Shown here one piece after another: positions 25,065-38,427 of a DNA stretch of 64,000 bases (position 1 is the first letter of the stretch; every line of letters starts with the position of its first letter). The stretch comes from Emydura subglobosa (Eukaryota; Chordata; Testudines; Chelidae), in assembly GCA_007922225.1 (NCBI GenBank), contig ML679960.1, forward strand, positions 7,914,844-7,978,843. The letters run 5' to 3'. The translations under genes were made by a program, and so were the position numbers. The notes beneath the pieces are model-generated. The model saw only the letters and a list, made by a program, of their open reading frames with translations, did not search any database and was not told where the DNA came from.

Positions 25065-26429
25065 GGTTACACTAAGCACAGGTCAAGAGAAACTGAACAA
25101 TTTTACTACCTAATGGCAGTTGTGGTCCTATACTAAATGAGTTTGATAGATTCCATCCATTTTTCAGCAGATAACTAGCAAGATGCCAATGTGCCTGGCA
25201 AAAACTTGGTCTCCGTGAAAACTGTTAACAGATCATCATTTTTGTCAGTAGTTAAGTACTTTCTTATCTCTCAAGAGGATCCATTTAGTCCAGCCTTAAG
25301 ACTTCGGTCATCCTTGCTATCACACAAACAAACACTTTTCATGAGGACTACATTCAGATTTTTTTTAAAAAGAAGGAAAAAAAGAAGGCTATTTATTGAG
25401 CATTGACAATATGGACACATGTCACTGTGCCCTTTCCCTCCAGTAAGCTCTTGTGCAAGAAAATTCCTCGTGTCTTATAGGATGAATAATTCTCAAGGCT
25501 AAAAACAAAACATTAAAAACAACCATCTTGCAGTGCATCCTCAGATCAGCCCACAAACTGCCTGATGATTCACTCAAAGTTCCTCAAGGAGAATGCTCAT
25601 TAGTATCGTCCCTAGGGAGCAGCAATGCACGAGGCAAGATATCTCATACATATGGTTTCTGAGGACCTGTTAAGATGGGGTGTCAAACTCACTTTGTGAA
25701 GAGGATGATAGTACCGTTCTAATTATATAAAGGCCAAATTTACCAGATAGACTATATGCATTCTTGATCCACAACAGACCACCCACTCCTAACAACCATG
25801 AGAGATTTTCAGAAAGATCAAGGTTAGAGTACAGCCCTTATGCAGTAATTTCAGATACAGTCATATTCAGCATCAGTAGATGGAAAAAAATTGCACGGTG
25901 CTTTTTGTACCACCATTTCTGCCCTTTGTTTGGCTGGTTGCACACACAATTGCACAATGTACATGCACAATCAGATAATTGTGCAAATTTGATGCACACC
26001 TGTGCACCTAAGTTATTTGAAAATCTAGCTCTTAAAGTTTCATAATTACAAGAATTAACACCCTAAGGAGATGAATAGTGACAGCTGACATCTCAGAGTT
26101 GTTCTTTCAGGTTGTCTGTAGACTAAAGACAACGACTTTGCATTAGTTTTTCATCCATGACACTGGATAAGAGCTAGAAAGTTACTTTATTTTTTTATGG
26201 AAGCTTTCATTTCGCAGACTATCATAAGGGTCAGAAAAGCATTGGAAATGAGCCAGGATGTTTAACACCACTGCCCTATTGCCTAATGTGTCAGGAGCCT
26301 AGACACACAATCATCTGGAAGAGACATACATTTAAAGATATTAATATATTATAGATGTACAGAGCTCTAATTCAGTAGATAGATCTTTTGACTAACTCCA
26401 ATGCTGAGAAAGTGTAACTAATTTCCTAT
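25065..26429. other. Intronic stretch without recognised elements
   Basis: AT-rich intron; no clear repeat termini or coding signal. Confidence 0.4.
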
Positions 26430-26430
26430 C

Positions 26431-26578
26431 TTAGGCCCCAATTCAGCAGATATAAGCATCTGCCTAACTTCCCACTGAAACTGATGGAACTTAAAGAAAA
26501 TCACATGCTTGAATGGATCGAAGAGAAGAAATGTACTTAAAGTTAGGCAAGTGCTTAAGTGAACAGAATCGGAACCTA
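26431..26578. mobile_element. MITE with ~37-bp terminal inverted repeats
   Basis: Left arm TTAGGCCCCAATTCAGCAG and the reverse complement of the right arm CTAGGTTCCGATTCTGTTC, each continuing to AAGCA(C/T)...GCCTAA, are imperfect inverted repeats of about 37 bp around a short AT-rich spacer. The wording (cards of CTTAAGCA...TGCTTAAGT) matches a widespread reptile MITE as recalled. Confidence 0.8.
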
Positions 26579-27913
26579 GATTAATGCCCAAACAAAGAAA
26601 ACAGCAGAGGACATTAGCCTAATTCATTTTAGAGGCCAAGGGAAAACTCAAGAAACACCCCTATAGTACTGTGATATGCATTTTTACATCCAGAATATTT
26701 TTGATGGTTGCTTCCTCCATTCCACCTTTTTCTCAAGAGTACATTTTAGTTCAGTTGCTTAATTTGTTGCTGCTAATTCAGGGAGCACAGACCACTCTCT
26801 CCTTAACTGCCTTTTAGTAAATAATACAGTTATTTCTAGGATAGTTAATGCTCCTAAAGAGAAGAGGAAGATACATGTTTACAAGTCAACCTGGCTCTTG
26901 CCCAACTAATCAGCACATATGCCACTAGTGAATCTTTTCAGCTACCACAAAAAAAAAAAGGTTAGTCAAAAGGGAAGCACCTATCAAAATGCTAACGAAC
27001 TTGGCTATTACAAGAGTTAGAATGTCATTTTCATTATGGTTCAATGTTATAAAACAAAATGGTAAGGCAAAGGGTAAACACACAGCAATCAGTTGCAAAT
27101 CTAGCTAAGCAAAACAAAACACAAACTGGCAGATGTTGCCTTAATGACTGAAGTGCTTGCTTTGGCAGAACTATCACCAGCAGACAAAATAGCATTTTTA
27201 CTGGTGCTTGCCTGTTTCTTTGTTTTATTAACCTACGGTTCATGGACAGGGTGGCTCATATCATTTATACTGACACACAATGTTGCCATGAATGTTAGTT
27301 TAGTAGAAAACAACTCAAAGCAATATCAACCATTCCTTTTTTTACTTCTTTTTTTCTTTCCCTGTGAAAATTCATTTTAGAAGGTAATAACTCAGCTAAA
27401 ATAAAGATTCAAAGCAAAATAAATTTAAAAAATTGCAACTGTGCATTTTCCCTTCTTGTTCAGGCATTTTATAAGAGTTGAATATATAAGTGTTGATTCT
27501 GATATCCCTAAAGTGCAATCAGACTAAGACTCTATTTTTTTAGATACATTTCTAAGCCAATATCAGTTCATTGACTCACAAGACCACACAATAGTTTCTT
27601 CAGAAAAAGAAAACGCATGAATCCCTCTAAAATCAGTGCACATGCATCTGACTAGAGAATTTGGCCCTTCAGGAGGCCAGTGATGGAGACATAACATATT
27701 CTTCACCTTGGTATCCCCAAAGTAAAATATGCCCCAGCTCTTATTTTACTTCACACAACAATCTGAAATCTGTATTGTAAAGGAAACTCCTGTGCTTATA
27801 AACTGTTAAATGTACTGAACAAAACTAATGATTTTTCCCACTTGAACTGGCAGTTAGTAATACAAAGCTCCATTTGCCCCTCCCATGAGGGAGCTAATGG
27901 AACAAAATCTTTG
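26579..27913. other. Intronic stretch without recognised elements
   Basis: AT-rich; nothing recognised besides short A runs near 26950. Confidence 0.4.
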
Positions 27914-27918
27914 TGAGG

Positions 27919-28670
27919 TGTGGCAACAGTATAACATCTAGTGACCCGCACTCGCCCCCGCTCACCCCTTCCCCCTCCCGCTCAGCAATTACAGTAAACC
28001 CGAGACCTGACCTTATCGGGACCTTTACTGACACACCTAACTAAGATAGCACATCTGAAACGGCAAACAATGGGATGTTGCTAAAAGCCAAGGGCAGCCA
28101 TCGGCCGTTCCAAATACTGCACATCTCTCACGAACTAGGGCAGCCATCGGCATAGCCAAAGCATAGCCAAAGTGTATAATACTGCTGCATTTCGGCGGGT
28201 CTGGCAGAAGAGCTGTCGGCCCGCCAGACTGATCACCTGGAGCTGCTACCTCTTCCCGCCCCTGAGTCCTCTGCTGGGCGAGAGTCGAGTCGAGTGTAAC
28301 CGGTCCAAGTTTTGAACCCGAGCTTTTCTCGTGTCCCCCACTGGTCAGGCGTCATGACCCTGCTCCTCGTGGTGGTAAGATTTTAAATAGTACTCTTATT
28401 ATAGTTTTCAGGTATTAGTAATATTAAGTTGATTATAATTCTGAAATTCATATAATCGCTATTTAGTGTACTGTGTGTCTATTGTTCTTCTTCTAATCGG
28501 CTTAAATCCCCCTGTTAAGGAAAGTAGATAGTTCTGTTATATGTATTGTTCTTTTTACCTTCGTGAAATCCCACATCCCCTTGGCCCCAAATAAACTTGA
28601 AAATAGTTAAGAAACTGTTTTCTCAGTGTGGTGCTTGGTAATCAGGGGATCCCTTTACCTGTCGGTAACA
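27919..28670 (+). mobile_element. Solo LTR, 752 bp, with perfect 5-bp target duplication
   Basis: The unit begins TGTGGCAACA and ends GGTAACA, the TG...CA termini of LTRs, and is flanked by TGAGG on both sides (27914-27918 and 28671-28675). In plus orientation it has a duplicated GGGCAGCCATCGGC motif (28092 and 28137 areas) and a tandem CATAGCCAAAG, then a TATA-like GTGTATAATA near 28169, a GC-rich leader, and AATAAA near 28589, giving a plausible U3-R-U5 order. No internal proviral sequence remains, so recombination between two LTRs presumably removed it. The retroelement class (ERV or Gypsy-like) cannot be assigned from the LTR alone. It lies antisense to DMD. Confidence 0.85.
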
Positions 28671-28675
28671 TGAGG

Positions 28676-31600
28676 TTTCACCAATTGTGAAAGGTATCCA
28701 TGTAATAGGTCATGGATCCGGAGGGATTAGGAGAAGGTCAAGACCATCTGAGTACAAGGCCCTGTGTTCATCCTACCGGATGATAGGATTTATGCAGCTG
28801 GTGGCTACCCCCCCAAATCCCTATTTAAGGGGACTCCATATTAAAATGAAAGCTATGGAAATATCATAATACAGCCATAGGAGAGGCTGGAGTATTTTCC
28901 ACACTTCTGTTTCCCCAAGTTCCCAGGCCAAGGGAGGGGGAGGTCAAAAACCAAATGATACATATAATAGAGGATTTCTCAGCCTCTGCACAGGAACATT
29001 GGTAGTCCCTCAGAAAACCGTGATCCATAACATGCAGGATTGACTTGTAGTTCCCTGACACAAACAGCATGTTGTTGTTGTTTTCGGGGAAGCAGAAATT
29101 ACACTTATATTTAGGTTACCCATGGCCCCGATTATATACAAAAATTGCACCTCTAACTAAATTGGTTTCTAAATCTATTTAGTCAAATTGGTGAAAACCC
29201 CTTATGTGGACACTATTAATTTGGTTTAACAGTGGCTTATGTCAATTTTGATTTACAGGTATTTGGAAGCTCAGGCTCTAGTGTCTGCAGCTCATCCCTC
29301 TGGGAGAGGCTGTCTGTAGACTCAGGTAGACATTGTCACATTAGTTACACTTGGCTGACCTATTCAAGATTTTCTTCACAATCATGACGGTTAGAAGCAA
29401 TTTTTTTAAAAACAAAAGCTGAGACTCTGATGCCACATGACTCTGAAAGCTGGGGCCCCAGGTATCTGCCTGTGGCTTGATCCCTTTCTACTCATGGATG
29501 TAGGGCAGAGATTGACAAAAAATAATTGACTAAGTCCCAATGTTTTGGTCAAGGTATAGACAAACTCTAGAGAAAATAATAAAAAAACCAACAATGATAA
29601 TTAAATAAAAAAGCTTTCAGGCTTCATTCAAAAGTGCCTGGTGATCTGGATTTAGCCTGTGGTCCACATATTGACTACCCCAGGGGTGAAGGGTATGTCT
29701 GTCTCCCCTGAAGGGGAGCTATGCCTCAGGAGTCTATCAGAGTCTAGCAGAACACACAGTATTATATTTTGAACATCTGTACAAGCTACTGCAAATGGTA
29801 TTTGACATCTAAAGTGGGTGGAGCTGATCACCATTACAATGGTTGTTATAGTTGCAAATAACATTTTTGTTTACTTAAAAACAAAGGAAATTGCACACAA
29901 ATTAATTAAATTATAAGGTAAATAGGTTGCAAAGTCATAAACTTGAAAGCTAGGAAATGCCACATTTAACATAGCCTGTGCAAGTTTAATTCCGCCCTCC
30001 GACACTTCCTAACTTTGAAATGTCGACTTTGTAAACTAAATATTTTTATTTTAATATAAGTTGGGAATTTTTTATACAATAATTTATGTATAGTGAGCTG
30101 TGGACTAGCTACTTTACACGTATGAAAGAGATTGCATATGTAGGTCTCTGCCCTGAAGAGTTCACAATCTACAATTCCTTAGTAGTTTGCTGCCTCTGCA
30201 CACTGTGGACCAGGAGAATTCTGCTGTTTCAGGGGGCCTCCACATTTGCAAATTTGTGCCTAAATGTTATTTTTATGTATTTATTTTGTTTTGTAATCAT
30301 GTTGCTGCAGCTTGAAACTAGTAATCTCACTTTGTGAAAGTGATTGTCAGGTTGCCCAGTACTACACCATTTAGGTCTTCATAGACTAAAAGCAACAGCT
30401 GGAATTGCATTAAAAAAAAAAAAACAGCCAGCAGTCCATGCAGTTCTCAAACCACAGTAGTTATGTGCCCAACACAAAGGTCCACTTCATATGTGGGCAG
30501 CTACATTCTGTGCCACTTTCTGCTTCTGGGGGGTCTCATGGTGCAGCTATATGTAAAGCACATTACAGTCGACTAGTCTTGAGGCCAAGGACATTGATGC
30601 AACCAAAAGAAGTGGTCACACCAGTCTTGACAAGGACACGTTTAAAAAAAGGACTCTTGGCTACAGCTATTACCTGAGCATTCAGTAGCAGCCCCGGATC
30701 TAGCAAGACCTCAGAATTGTGAATCTGGCACAAATGGGAGATTTCCCTAACTCAAAGAACTGATACAATCCCCTCCAATTCTTCCATTTACTTCCCCATA
30801 ACTTACCAACCTTACTTTCCTCCTTTTCTGGACTGAACCTCAGACATCTAGCCCTTCTCATCGAGTCCCAAGCATTCCCCCAATATGAGGAACATAAAGA
30901 GACCAAGTTGAATGGTTTTACAGGTTTCTCAAAGCACAGATTTTACAATAAATTTCTCTTTTCAGGAAGAGGACTACCATCAACAATAAGGTTAGAAATG
31001 CCTATAGAACTTCTCTTTACTTTCAGAATACATTTTACAGTTTAGTTATGGTACTTCTCACCAGCAAACTTAAAGGACATTGATATTATCTGTTTTTGTG
31101 ATTCAGTTAGACCTAAAATGGTGATAGATCTGCTACAAACAGAAATGCTGTTAAAATGAACTGTTGTGGAGCCATATGAATACCATATTAATTCAAAAAA
31201 GCAGTAAAGAGAAAAAGGGAATGAACTCCTGTAGTTGCTGCTGATTTAAGTAGCTTTTACTATGCAAGCAAATCCCCTGAATTTGTTGCATATTTAACTA
31301 AGTTGACTTTGCTGACCTTGTTCATAAACTTTAATTAAAAACATTTTAAAAACTCATTCAGTTTTGGTTATAAGCTATAAAACGTAATCTTAGATACTAA
31401 GCCAGTTAAAGTAACTCCAACTTAATTTTTTATGTACCCCATTTAGTGTACAGCAATATAAACCTGTGAATCTGAGTTTTATTGCTTTAAATAAACTCAT
31501 TTTTATCCTGCAAAAAATTTTCTGTGTAGTTTTTACACTGAATGATTCACAGTTAGTGGCAGCCTATAAACATATCTTTTAGCAATTAATTGGTAGCTAT

Positions 31601-32152
31601 ACTTAACATTGACCTAACTATACCTAACAAAATGTAATCCAGAATGGTTTAATCAACAATCTAATCTTTAAAAAATAAATAAATAAATAAATCTTGGCTA
31701 GAGAGTCTCCTCACAGATATAGTATAATGCTTCTACTGTGAACTATGTTTCAGTAGGATGTGTCATTTTCATGTTCTATTTATGGCACTGACTACAATGA
31801 TATGGAGATGAAGATGCTGAGATAGTAGTTAGAAAACTAAAAAAAACCCTCTAATTTAAATATGCATAGAACTTTATGAAACACAGTGAATTAACTGAAG
31901 TTAATTAGAAAATTGGTTAATATGTTTGAGCTGTTTAAAACTGGCAAAAGATTGTTTCATGTCAGAGTTGTTGCCCCCAAATCATGTCATTTCAAAGATA
32001 AGCATCTATGAGAAAACAATTGGGGTGACCAGCTTCTCTGGACATCTCCCTTTCATTTTGTCACCCACTTACTATATTAAATTTTAATAAAGTAGATCAA
32101 TGCAATTCAATGAAGTTTAACAACAGAGTTAGTGCTAGAAATTGTATTGTAC
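28676..32152. other. Intronic stretch with minor repeat pieces
   Basis: A CTGCCCTGAAGAGTTCACAATCTA segment near 30145 resembles a reptile MITE piece also present near 48300. An AAAT microsatellite lies at about 31670-31691. Otherwise AT-rich with no coding signal. Confidence 0.4.
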
Positions 32153-32307
32153 CTTTTATTAATGGTAGCCCAAGTGGTATTAATGTTATCTGTTATCAGT
32201 TCTACTTTTCTGGTGTCATCTGTTGAATAATCACGGAGAAGCTTAAGTGCCATGTCATTCGCCACATCCACATGTATTTGCCACTGCCGCAGCTCTTTCG
32301 ATAATTG
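32153..32307 (-). CDS. DMD: Dystrophin exon 54 (human numbering), internal coding exon
   Basis: This 155-bp exon continues the frame of exon 53 and encodes 51 codons plus two bases of a split arginine codon completed by exon 55. It begins after a strong pyrimidine tract (TTTTTTTCCCCTCTAG) and ends AAAAG before GTACAAT. The length is the same as human exon 54. The peptide starts QLSKELRQWQ and contains VDVANDMALKLLRDYS and DDTRKV, characteristic of the spectrin repeat near R21 in the dystrophin rod. No stop or frameshift is present. The donor lacks the consensus G at +5, so it is weaker than that of exon 55. The exon is too short to give a long open frame of its own, so it was found by matching the expected sequence between exons 53 and 55. 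Confidence 0.97.
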
Positions 32308-35300
32308 CTAGAGGGGAAAAAAACCCAAAAACAGACAAAACAAAACAATGAATCTCAGTTTCCCTTAAAAAATTACAAAAATACCTTGAATATTAGAAAT
32401 GAAGATGAATCTTTTAACTTTTAAAACCTTCCAGATAAAAAGAGGATCTTCTGGTTGCTGGTAATAACATAAACAGTTTCTCTCACATGTGCTGATGGTT
32501 AGGGCCAGAACTTTTTTTTTTTTTTTTTAAAGTTACGGAACATGAGAAGACTTCAGTACTACTGACAAGGGTCTGACAAGAATTACCAACAAAATCTTCA
32601 TGCATGATAAAATGTGGCAACACAAATTGGTAAACCAGTGAACAGAACCTTGATAATTCTCTCAAAAATAAATAGGTGAATAAATTATTGTGCATTCTGA
32701 CTATTTTTATCTTTGTGATGGTGAATTCATTATGCTGGAGAGACAGGAGAAAAACATAGCAAAATAATATATTGCCAGGCCTAATTTTTTACAATGTGAC
32801 ATAACACCAAAACTTGGACAAATAAAACGTCTGTCACATTTTTTCACTTTAACAACAATGATTTGTTTATGTAATTAGTGCCATCTACTGGATCAGTACT
32901 AAACTTCCATACACTAGAATATTGGTAAACCAGAGTATGGTAAATATGGTAAACATAACAGTAAGTTACAATAATGCTGATTACATTTCCCAATATTTCT
33001 GGAAATAGTTTTAAGGAAACATTTACAATTTTTAACATAATTCTGTGCTCATTTTAATTTGTATCTAGATCTGCTAACTAACTTAATTCCTTCTTCATTA
33101 GAAAAGCAGGCCCAGGAGATTTGAGCATTGATTGCAATGAGGAACCAAATTCCATTTACTTTTCCTGTTTGCCTGCCTGTCATAACCAACATCTGTAAAA
33201 CACTGCGCATCCACACATCTCCTCCATTGTTTGAAATCAAAGAGCAGTGACAATACAGATGATCAGTTCTGAGTGCTAGACATACTTATAGATTACCAGC
33301 CATCTTTGACAATGTGAGTGCAAAGGTATGTTATAATTTGCTAGAAACACTCAAGGAAGGATTCTAGAAACCTTAGCTGGCTGTATAAATTAGAAACTTT
33401 CCACAGAAAATGAAGAGTGAGGCTTGATTTCCTATTGTAGTATTTTGTGCTTAAATGCTCAAATAGGAAAAATCTCCATGAATACACATTTTCCTTTTTC
33501 CCACCAAGATGTTCATGCTGAAATCTGGTTTTGATTCAACTAACAGAGTCTTCACACAGAGGTAGTCATAAGTAAGCTATTTTTGTCAAGATTTGTGATG
33601 GAAAGAAGTCTGAAAGTCAAGTAAAATAAATAACTTAAAAAGAGTGTAGCAATTGCTCACTTCAAAGTTTGAAGGTTAATTTGGATAAGCTTCCGAAAGT
33701 TTTGATACTTATCTGAACCTTTAAGGATGTCTCTATTAGAGCTAGTTTCTTCGACACACGGAAAAAAAGAAAGAAAAAAAAGCTCTAGCCTCCTATCTAC
33801 CTTGAGCACTGTAGGTCCCTCTATCTTGAGAAGGAAAATTTTAGGGCTCCTCTAACGGAAGTAGTCACTGCTGTACTTCAAGTGGGTTCTAATAAGTTGC
33901 CTCTTAGGAAAGCTTCTCTTATTTCTCTAAAGTGTACTGGCATTTTGGAACATCTCTATAAATATAAGACTCAAAGGGTGTCATAGGATTGTAAAAAACA
34001 GGAAAACGTCAGATGTTTCTTCATCTACATTCTGCATTTCAGAGCAGCAGAGAAGCTATCTTGAGCAGGTGAGAGGTTAGTATGTTTTGCTATCCTGAAG
34101 GAGATCTGTTCTTAGAGACCAGAAAGGTAGCAACATGTATGCCTGACTCCACAAAGAGAATCCGTTTCTACAGGTAAAAGATTGTGGCTGGTAGATAGGG
34201 GGAAGAGGAGCCTAATATTTTTTTTCTTTAAACTTTAAAATGTTGTATTTCAGTATGAGTGAAGATTCAGGTTACTTTTCAATGTTATCTGAAACAAATG
34301 AAGGTTGCCTAGGCATTCCTTCTTAATTAACTCACTCATGACTATGTATTGTCAAGAGGTCAGAATACTTGATCATTTAAAATTCCACAGGCTGGATTCA
34401 GCCCCAGGTCTCATCTGCTTCCACTTACGTTACCCAGAGCATAGGACCAAACACCAGCACAATCCAGTTCCACTATGACCCCAAAAGCAGGTAGCATTGG
34501 CCTGGGGGGAAGACACAGCCAAGGGAGCCAGATACATGCTCGCCTGGCAAATCCCCTGGCCAGCCTCAGTTGGTGGAGCTACTGTGAAGCTCTAACCACA
34601 CTTGAACTATGTCCTCGCCTAGGTATATTGTTGTTGTTTTGTACTTGTTCTTTAGATATCTTATGATATGTGGGCTTTTTTCCATTTTTTTGCTGCAGAC
34701 TGTGTCAATTAGTCTACATATGTAAGAATTTTACCCTGTTCATACTTTTTTATTTTAAATATTTTTTCCAGTAGGACAATGTTACAAAGCACTAGTAGTC
34801 ACTTTTTTTCAACCAAAAGTATTATAGCAGAATATTTTACATTTGCTTTATAGATACAAAAATTACCAAAACAGTCTGTCCACGTTGAGGACTAATGGCC
34901 TGTAAACTTTCACTTGGAAAATGTGTACCTTTTTCTAGTCCCATGTGAATTTAAATGACCTTATAAACCCCTCCAAAGCAAGCTTTTTAATGGAAATGCT
35001 GACGGACCCATTACAAAGCTACTTCCAAAGTGTCGATTCTCACCATTAACTTCAAGTCTAATCTGTTAAATCCCTGACATTACTAAAAAACAATATCATT
35101 CAGAACATAAATGAAGAGAACAGGGGATTCTCTTTGAGGAAACAATTTGTATTTTCCAGTTTACTGGAAATGAGTATTTAATCTTTTCAACAACTTTGAA
35201 GAGTGCACGCTTAAGTCATTGCTCCTACTCTGTACTTCTCACAGATACTGAGAGCAACGTATTATAGTGAAAGTTTTATCGTCTAAACTATTAGAGTCCC

Positions 35301-36594
35301 ATTATTTTCTGTCTTACTTGACTTCATGTAATGAATTTTTATAATTAAACTAATGGAATACAATTTCTTTCTTTCTTCCTTTTAGGCCCCATTTCTCTTC
35401 CAGCTACTTTGGAATAAGTTTTTTTAGGAAAGTATTCGAAGTGCTTTATTACCTTAATTTCATTATGACATTTTGTAAAGCATTCATCTTGTTTCATCTG
35501 TCTCATCTCTTGAATTTGCTGACTTTATTAAAAGGCTTAAAGAGTTAGGGATGTGCATTAATCATGCTGCTTATGTGTATTTTTAATTTTCTTTAATTAG
35601 AAGACACTAGTTGCATGTTATTAGTGGGAAAGCCTGGGTAATTAAGAGTCCTTAATTAAAAACAAGTAAGGAAATGAGACTGAGGCTTTCTTTTTATCCA
35701 TGCATTACCCAGTGGAATAAAATAAACGTTGCTATATGTGGGTATCTATGCACAATGTATGTACAGCATCATCAAATTTGGAGCATGTCAATTTCTGCAT
35801 TAAATATTTATATAATACAAGTCTGGAAAAGATGACCCACTCTATCCCCCACCCCCTTCTCTGGATGTTCTGTATCAGCTATTTAGCTGGTTAAGAGAGG
35901 TATAACCATTCATCATTTGTCCCCTATTTCAGTGTTTATGCAACTGGGGGCATCATTCCTATAATATTTCACTGCACTTAAGATTGTAGGTCATGAACTC
36001 TGGTATAATTCAGAAACAACACTAACAGTACATTTCTTTCACCATATGTATTTGTCTATACCTGGAATATTAGGTGGCAGCAAAATAGTTAATGGTGACA
36101 TTATAAAGCATGTGATGAGGTAACTGGTGCATACCTTATGTGACTAAAGGCTAGATTGTCCCTTGTCCTATGCACTGTTCAGGACAGTAAGGCTGGTGGG
36201 TCTCTGTTGGGAGAGCAGCCTCAGTGGGACTGCTACTTCATTTCCTGCATAGGTGAATTGGAAGTGGGCAGGCAAGGGCATACCCTTAGCTCTATCCACC
36301 CTCCCACACAATGAAGGGGAAGTAAACTTCTACTGGAATTGATTACCTCTCCCTTTATCCAAACAGAGAGAAAACAGACTCTTTTTTAAAAACCTTTGAA
36401 AATTCTACCCAGAAAGTAAAACTAGTACTTTGTATAGGATTTCTAACTAGTGTTCTAACTTTATATGTTTATACCATTTGTCATACAAAGAGGAAGACTA
36501 AATGGGATGTGTGTTCTCTTTCACTATTAATTTAAAAATAAAACAATGAATGCAGTGACAGGTATCAAATCTCAGATCTTATCAATAGAATAGA
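32308..36594. other. Intronic stretch of intron 53 without recognised elements
   Basis: A T17 run lies at 32512-32528. A GGGGTGACCAG end-like motif lies just upstream in intron 54 (32024). No gene or clear repeat is seen here. Confidence 0.4.
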
Positions 36595-36820
36595 TTCATA
36601 GACTAAACAACCAGAAAAGACTACTATCATCATTCAGTCTGCCCCCCATGAATAACAGACCTCAGGACTTCCCTGAATTAACACCCATTTGAACGAGAAA
36701 AAACTATTTAGAAATTTTTTTTAAAAACCATTCAAACCATGACTTCAATGTTTCCAGTGATGGAGAATCCACCACACCCTTGGTAAATTGTTCCAGTCGT
36801 TAGTTACCCTTACTCAGTAC

Positions 36821-37664
36821 TGGGCTTACTATAGGGTCAATGATGCCATCACGTCAGGCCCACTACGAACCCATCCACATGACTGAGTCTGGCCTCTCGC
36901 CCAGGACACTCCAGTACCCACACCTCGCTGTGTGAGAGGTTCACAGCCGGCAGGTCCCGCTCACCTATAGGAGACTCGTTGCCCAGCAGCCGGGCTCCGC
37001 CATGACTCTCAGGGATCCTGTCCCAAGGGTCCGCTCCACTCCCCAGTGTGGTTCTAGCTCTGAGTGGTCTCTGCTGCCTGCCCATTTTGGGGGTCCACCC
37101 ACCTCCCCAGGGCCGAACTGCCTAGGAGCAGTGCAGAGTCCAGGGCAACCTCAGCTGGGGGGGGAGGGAAGGCAGTGTAGGGAGCTTAGCTGAGCCCCCT
37201 CAGGGCAAGTGGGTCCTGAGGGAGCCCAGCCCAGGCAGGCCCTGCTCCCACTCTGGCCTAGCTGATGGCACTGCTCCTAAGGGGCTTGAGCAATCCCTGA
37301 CCCAGGACCAGCCCTGGACATGCTACTGGCTCAGCTCAGCAGACATGGTCACCTCACAGCAGGGCCAGTTAGTGCACCGGGGAGGGGAGGGGGGGAAAGG
37401 TGTTGGAGTGGGTCTGTGTGGGTGGGGTCTTGTGTATTTTCTGATGCTGGGCAGGAGGCACTAGGCATAGGGATCTATAGGGGTGCTTGGGGAGAGGGGC
37501 CCGCTGGGCAGTTTGTAAACAGTGCTCTCGCCCTGGGCTGGGTGGAGGAGGGCTGCATGCCTCTTGCTCTGGGGAACAACCCCCCTCCGCACCATGCCCC
37601 ATTGCCTGCATGGGAGCCCAGAAACATGTTTGGTGCTGTGCCCACCGAAGTTTAATTCAGCCCT
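36821..37664. mobile_element. GC-rich insertion of unknown origin inside CR1 copy A
   Basis: About 840 bp of GC-rich sequence separates two CR1 segments that should be adjacent, so it arrived later. It starts near TACTGGGCTTACTATAGGG and ends near TTCAGCCCTGCTTTCACT. Neither terminal repeats nor a target duplication could be fixed. Overlapping frames on both strands reflect base composition; none shows a domain. It could be a retroelement fragment or several pieces. Confidence 0.55.
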
Positions 37665-38248
37665 GCTTTCACTGGTAAAACTTTGTGCCTTATTTCTAGT
37701 CACTGTCTCTAGTTTCATCATCCAGACACTGGATCTTGTTATACCTTTGTCTGATGTAATAATGGAGGACTCTTCAGTCTGTTTATCATGTAGATTCTTC
37801 TGTACTATGATCAAATCATTCCTTAACATGTTCTTTAAGATAAACAGACTCAGGGAGTTTTATCATTAGAAGGCTTGTTTTCCAATCTTTTAATCATTCT
37901 TGCGGCTCTTCTTTGAACTCTTTCCAATTAATCAACATCATTCTTAAATTGTGGACCTCAGAACTGAACGCAGTATTCCAGTTACAGTTGCACCACTGCC
38001 ACATACACTTGTAATATAACCTTCTACATCCAAAGATTGCATTAGCCCTTTGGCCATAGCATTGCACTGGGAGCCCAAGCTCAGCTAATTATCCATCATG
38101 ACCATAAAATCCTTTTCAAAATCACTGCTTCCCAGGACGGTCCCCATCTTGTAAACATGGCCTGCATTCTTGGTTCCTGGATGCATGACTTTACATTTGG
38201 CCTCATGAAAATACATATTGTTTTCTTGCATCCAGCTTGCCAAGAGAT

Positions 38249-38427
38249 TCATAGATTTGTAAATTCCAAGGCCCGAAAGGACCATTGTGATCACCTAACT
38301 TGACCTCCTGCAATAGACCTTCCCCAGAACAATTCCTAGAGCGTATCTTTTTAGAAAACATCCAATCTTGATTTAAAAATTGCCAGTGACAGAGAATGCA
38401 CCACTACTCTTGATAAGGCATGTTTCA
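38249..38427 (-). mobile_element. Short CR1 3' end (copy B) nested in copy A
   Basis: Plus-strand ATTCATAGATTTGTAAATTCC, AAGGACCATTGTGATCACC and CCAATCTTGATTTAAAAATTGCC are the reversed 3' end of a CR1 subfamily. Before it copy A reads CAGCTTGCCAAGAGA and after it copy A resumes at GTATCGGTGACC, so copy B inserted in copy A. Confidence 0.75.

Larger units (their letters stand above)
4465..32152 (-). other. DMD: DMD intron 54 (complete)
   Basis: The intron is 27,688 bp, from donor GT (32152-32151) to acceptor AG at 4466-4465. It carries CR1, Penelope-like, hAT-like, MITE and LTR insertions, each listed separately, and a 10-base assembly gap. Confidence 0.93.

Noticed and set aside
37320..37869. 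Overlapping frames of 111 to 122 codons on both strands
   Set aside because: They fall on the GC-rich insertion and its CR1 flank, with reading through repeat borders; not genes.
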